Below the pieces are notes generated by a model, which saw only the letters and a list, made by a program, of their open reading frames with translations, was not told where the DNA came from and searched no databases. This document shows, in pieces, positions 61,273-64,000 of a stretch of DNA of 64,000 nt; positions within the stretch are counted from its first letter, which is position 1, and every line of letters begins with the position of its first letter. The translations under genes were made by a program, and so were the position numbers. The stretch is from Tautonia plasticadhaerens. Lineage in GTDB: Bacteria; Planctomycetota; Planctomycetia; Isosphaerales; Isosphaeraceae. Location of the stretch: NCBI RefSeq assembly GCF_007752535.1, contig NZ_CP036426.1, positions 7,130,001 to 7,194,000 on the forward strand, read 5' to 3'.

Positions 61273-64000
61273 ATGGGAGATTCGCAACCTCGAGACCGAG
61301 AGGCGATCGGGGCCGGGGGGGCCGAGCCCGAGGCGACGGTGGACCTCGGGACGAGTGGGCCCCCCGACACGCCCGGGGCCTCCCACGTCGGTCGGATCGA
61401 TCCGGGTCAGGCTACCGGGGGTGTGACCCTCGCGCACGAAACCTCCGCCGGCGCGACCGGGGTCGGGGACGCGACCCCCGCCGACCCAACCGACTCCCCC
61501 TCGAGTCGACGCCCCGCGCCACTGATCGCCGGCTACGAGATCGAAGGCGAACTCGGCCGCGGCGCCATGGGCGTCGTCTATCGGGCGCGGCAGGTCCGCT
61601 TGAACCGCCCCTGTGCCCTGAAGGTGATCCTGGCCGGCGCCCACGCCGACCCCGCCACCGCGGTCCGCTTCCTGGGCGAGGCGGAGGCCGTCGCCAAGCT
61701 CCAGCACTCCAACATCGTCCAGATCCACCACATCGGCGAGGCCGACGGCCTGCCGTTCCTCGAGTTGGAGTACCTTCCTGGCGGCAGCCTGGACCGGCGG
61801 CTCGACGGCACCCCCTGGCCGGCGCGACGGGCGACGACGCTGGTCGAGGCGCTGGCCCGCGGCGTCGCCGAGGCGCACCGGCTGGGGGTCGTCCACCGCG
61901 ACCTGAAGCCCTCGAACATCCTGATCGCCGCCGCCGGCACGCCCAAGGTCGCCGACTTCGGCCTGGCCAAGTGCCTGGGCGTCGTGTCGGGCCTGACGGC
62001 CACCGAGTCGATCCTGGGATCGCCCAGCTACATGGCGCCGGAGCAGGCCGAGGGGAAGGCCAAGCAGGCGGGCCCGCTCGCCGATGTCTATGCGCTGGGG
62101 GCGATCCTCTATGAGTTGCTGACCGGCCGCCCCCCGTTCCGGGGGAGCACGGTCCTGGAGACGCTCGAGCAGGTCAAGTCGGCCGAGCCGGTGGCGCCCT
62201 CTCGGCTGGTGCCGGGGGTGCCGCTCGACGCCGAGACGATGGCGCTGAGGTGCCTGCAGAAGGAACCGGCGAAGCGGTACGGCTCGGCCGCCGCGCTGGC
62301 CGAGGACCTGCGTCGGTTCCTGGCGAACGAGCCGATCCTGGCCCGACGCACCGGACCGGTCGAGCGGGCCTGGAGGTGGTGTCGGCGGAACCCGGCGGTG
62401 GCCTCGCTCTGGGCGGCGTTGGTCGGCGTGCTGCTGGCCGGGACGGCGATCGCCTCTTTTTACGCGGTCCGGGCGCGCGCAGGCGAGCGTCTGGCGCAGG
62501 CCAACGCGGAAGATCTGCGGCGGCAAAACTACATCGGCCGTGTCAACCTCGCCCTCAGCGAGTGCCTCGCCAACAACGTCGCCCGAGCGCTGGAGTTGCT
62601 CGACGGCTGCCCCAAGGACCTCCGGGGCTGGGAGTGGGATTACGCCTGGCGCCAGTGTCACCTCGATCTGGGCACATTTCTCCAATCCGGGGAGATACTC
62701 AAAGGCGTGGCGTTCAGCCCCGACGGCACGCGGGTCGCCTCCGTGTCGGGGCCGTTCCTGCAACGGGAGACTGCCAAGAAAGGGGACCTGATCGTCCGCG
62801 ACGTGGAGACTGGCCGAGAGATCTTCGCCCACCGAGACGTCCCCGGCGGCTTCCGAGCCGTGGCCTTCAGCCCCGACGGCCGCTGGATCGCCGGCGGCAA
62901 CGCCTCGGACCTGGTCGTCTGGGATGCGGAGACGGGCGTGGTGCGGTCTCGCATGACCGACCCCGGCAACCGCGATCTCCTCCTCAGCCTGGCATATAGC
63001 CCGGACGGCTTGCGGATCATCGCGGGGTACGGGCCTACCACGCCCCAGGGCGTCGGCCATGTCAGCCTCTGGGATTCGGCCACCGGCAAGTTGCTCATCG
63101 GCAGGCTCCCCGGGCAGCGAATGGCGGTCTCCAGCGTGGCGTTCAACCCCGTCGATCGAGAGGAGATTGCCCTGGCCGGCGGCGAACTCGTGGAGCTGTG
63201 GGACCTCACGACCACCCCCAGGCAGGTCCGTGCAATCTCCGGTCATGGTGGGGAGGTCAATACGGCGGCGTTCAGCCCCGACGGCCGATACCTAGCCTCG
63301 GGCGGCACCGACCGCACCCTCAGGCTCTGGGATCGCGCCACGGGCTCCTTGATCCGGTCCTTTTACGGGCACGAGGGTTCGATCCACGACCTGGCGTTCA
63401 GCCCCGAGGGCGAGTGGCTCCTCTCGGCCAGCGCGGACAGGAGCCTCAAGTTGTGGGAGGTCGTCTCCGGCCGCCCGCTTGCCGACTTCCACGGACACGA
63501 GAATCGTGCGACTTGCGTAGCCTTCAGCCCCGACGGCCGACTCGCCGTCTCGGGCGGGCAAGATCATGCGGTCAAGCTCTGGCTCGCGGCGCGGAGAGCA
63601 CCGCTCACCTTTACGGAGCACGACGGTTACGTCTTCGGCCTGGTATTCCACCCCAAAAGCCAATGGATCGTTTCGGGGGCGGGTTATTTTTCAGCCCGAG
63701 ACCGGCTCAAGCTGTGGGACGCGTCGACGGGCCAGACGCTCGAACCCTCCTTCGAAGGCTGCCCCCAGGTCAGAGCCGTCGCTTTGCATTGTGACGGCCG
63801 GCACCTCGCCACGGCCTGCCAGGATGGGACCGTGCGGGTCTGGGAACTCGATACCGGTCGGCCCGTATGGGCGTCCAAGGGACAGGCGGTCGCGGCCACC
63901 GATGTGGCGTACAGCCCGGACGGACGGTGGCTCGCCTCGGCCTTTGGCAATCTTTACGGCCCGTCGGAGCCTGGAGAAGTGAGGCTCTGGGAGGTGGGGA
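61273..64000 (+). CDS. Ser/Thr protein kinase fused to WD40 repeats (3' truncated)
   Basis: At least 909 codons; open to the window edge. The Hanks-type kinase domain lies at about residues 92-350: GRGAMGVVYRA (Gly loop), CALKVIL (Lys), HRDLKPSNI, DFGLAK, and YMAPEQAEG. A membrane segment follows (LWAALVGVLLAGTAIASFYAV, about 378-398). WD40 repeats begin near residue 475 and at least nine blades are visible before the edge. The first 90 residues are low complexity. Kinase inside, WD40 propeller outside is the common planctomycete architecture. It starts 61 bases past the IS remnant. Confidence 0.9.
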   Translation, partial: MGDSQPRDREAIGAGGAEPEATVDLGTSGPPDTPGASHVGRIDPGQATGGVTLAHETSAGATGVGDATPADPTDSPSSRRPAPLIAGYEIEGELGRGAMGVVYRARQVRLNRPCALKVILAGAHADPATAVRFLGEAEAVAKLQHSNIVQIHHIGEADGLPFLELEYLPGGSLDRRLDGTPWPARRATTLVEALARGVAEAHRLGVVHRDLKPSNILIAAAGTPKVADFGLAKCLGVVSGLTATESILGSPSYMAPEQAEGKAKQAGPLADVYALGAILYELLTGRPPFRGSTVLETLEQVKSAEPVAPSRLVPGVPLDAETMALRCLQKEPAKRYGSAAALAEDLRRFLANEPILARRTGPVERAWRWCRRNPAVASLWAALVGVLLAGTAIASFYAVRARAGERLAQANAEDLRRQNYIGRVNLALSECLANNVARALELLDGCPKDLRGWEWDYAWRQCHLDLGTFLQSGEILKGVAFSPDGTRVASVSGPFLQRETAKKGDLIVRDVETGREIFAHRDVPGGFRAVAFSPDGRWIAGGNASDLVVWDAETGVVRSRMTDPGNRDLLLSLAYSPDGLRIIAGYGPTTPQGVGHVSLWDSATGKLLIGRLPGQRMAVSSVAFNPVDREEIALAGGELVELWDLTTTPRQVRAISGHGGEVNTAAFSPDGRYLASGGTDRTLRLWDRATGSLIRSFYGHEGSIHDLAFSPEGEWLLSASADRSLKLWEVVSGRPLADFHGHENRATCVAFSPDGRLAVSGGQDHAVKLWLAARRAPLTFTEHDGYVFGLVFHPKSQWIVSGAGYFSARDRLKLWDASTGQTLEPSFEGCPQVRAVALHCDGRHLATACQDGTVRVWELDTGRPVWASKGQAVAATDVAYSPDGRWLASAFGNLYGPSEPGEVRLWEVG

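Overview
The window is very GC-rich (roughly 70% or more by eye) and looks chromosomal. It carries several planctomycete hallmarks: a giant secreted c-type cytochrome/WD40/DUF1549-DUF1553 protein followed by a Tat-exported DUF1501 protein, a long ECF sigma factor with an extracytoplasmic C-terminal extension, a secreted protein with a 'VESLEGRQLLS' sorting-type N-terminus, a ClpS with the KGPLGCY ending, and a Ser/Thr kinase fused to WD40 repeats. An Isosphaeraceae-like planctomycete is the best guess; this rests on gene content and base composition only.

Layout. 1-3.4 kb: the 3' end of a sigma-54 activator, a secreted YHS/TRASH-like protein, two small signalling or zinc-ribbon proteins, and hemQ. 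3.5-8.8 kb: a central-metabolism block on the + strand (gap, pgk, rpe, a phosphoglycerate-mutase-like protein without its catalytic histidines, accD) headed by a textbook sigma-70 promoter. 8.9-12.9 kb: an acyltransferase, two lineage-type proteins of unknown role, and imperfect palindromic repeats. 13-20.6 kb: pgi, an FMN reductase, infA, a gluconolactonase-like enzyme, a TPR protein, rpsT, a Uma2-type nuclease and a divergent HhH-GPD protein. 20.7-32.2 kb: a LolA-like secreted protein, two paralogous secreted proteins in tandem, pdxH, an RDD protein, a DtxR/MntR regulator, an RlmI-like methyltransferase, an AT-richer patch with a small HTH protein, clpS and the ECF sigma factor. 32.3-45.3 kb: a SprT-like metallopeptidase, a seven-bladed WD40 protein, a PilZ-like protein, a HAD-phosphatase/HerA-like ATPase fusion, two multi-pass GT-C type membrane proteins, a lipoprotein with a degenerate tyrosine-phosphatase fold, an rluA-family pseudouridine synthase and truD. 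45.5-52.3 kb: the DUF1501 and cytochrome/DUF1553 operon. 52.7-60 kb: a small membrane protein, three GT4 glycosyltransferases, another membrane protein, and lon. 60.2-64 kb: a decayed IS3-type element and the start of a kinase-WD40 protein that runs off the window.

Several promoters follow the sigma-70 rule with 17-19 nt spacers and stand out against the GC-rich background (gap, rpsT, the LolA-like gene, the 45.3 kb gene, the cytochrome operon). Three enzyme-family proteins (the phosphoglycerate-mutase-like protein, the HhH-GPD protein, the phosphatase-like lipoprotein) have lost canonical catalytic residues. No tRNA, rRNA or CRISPR array was seen.
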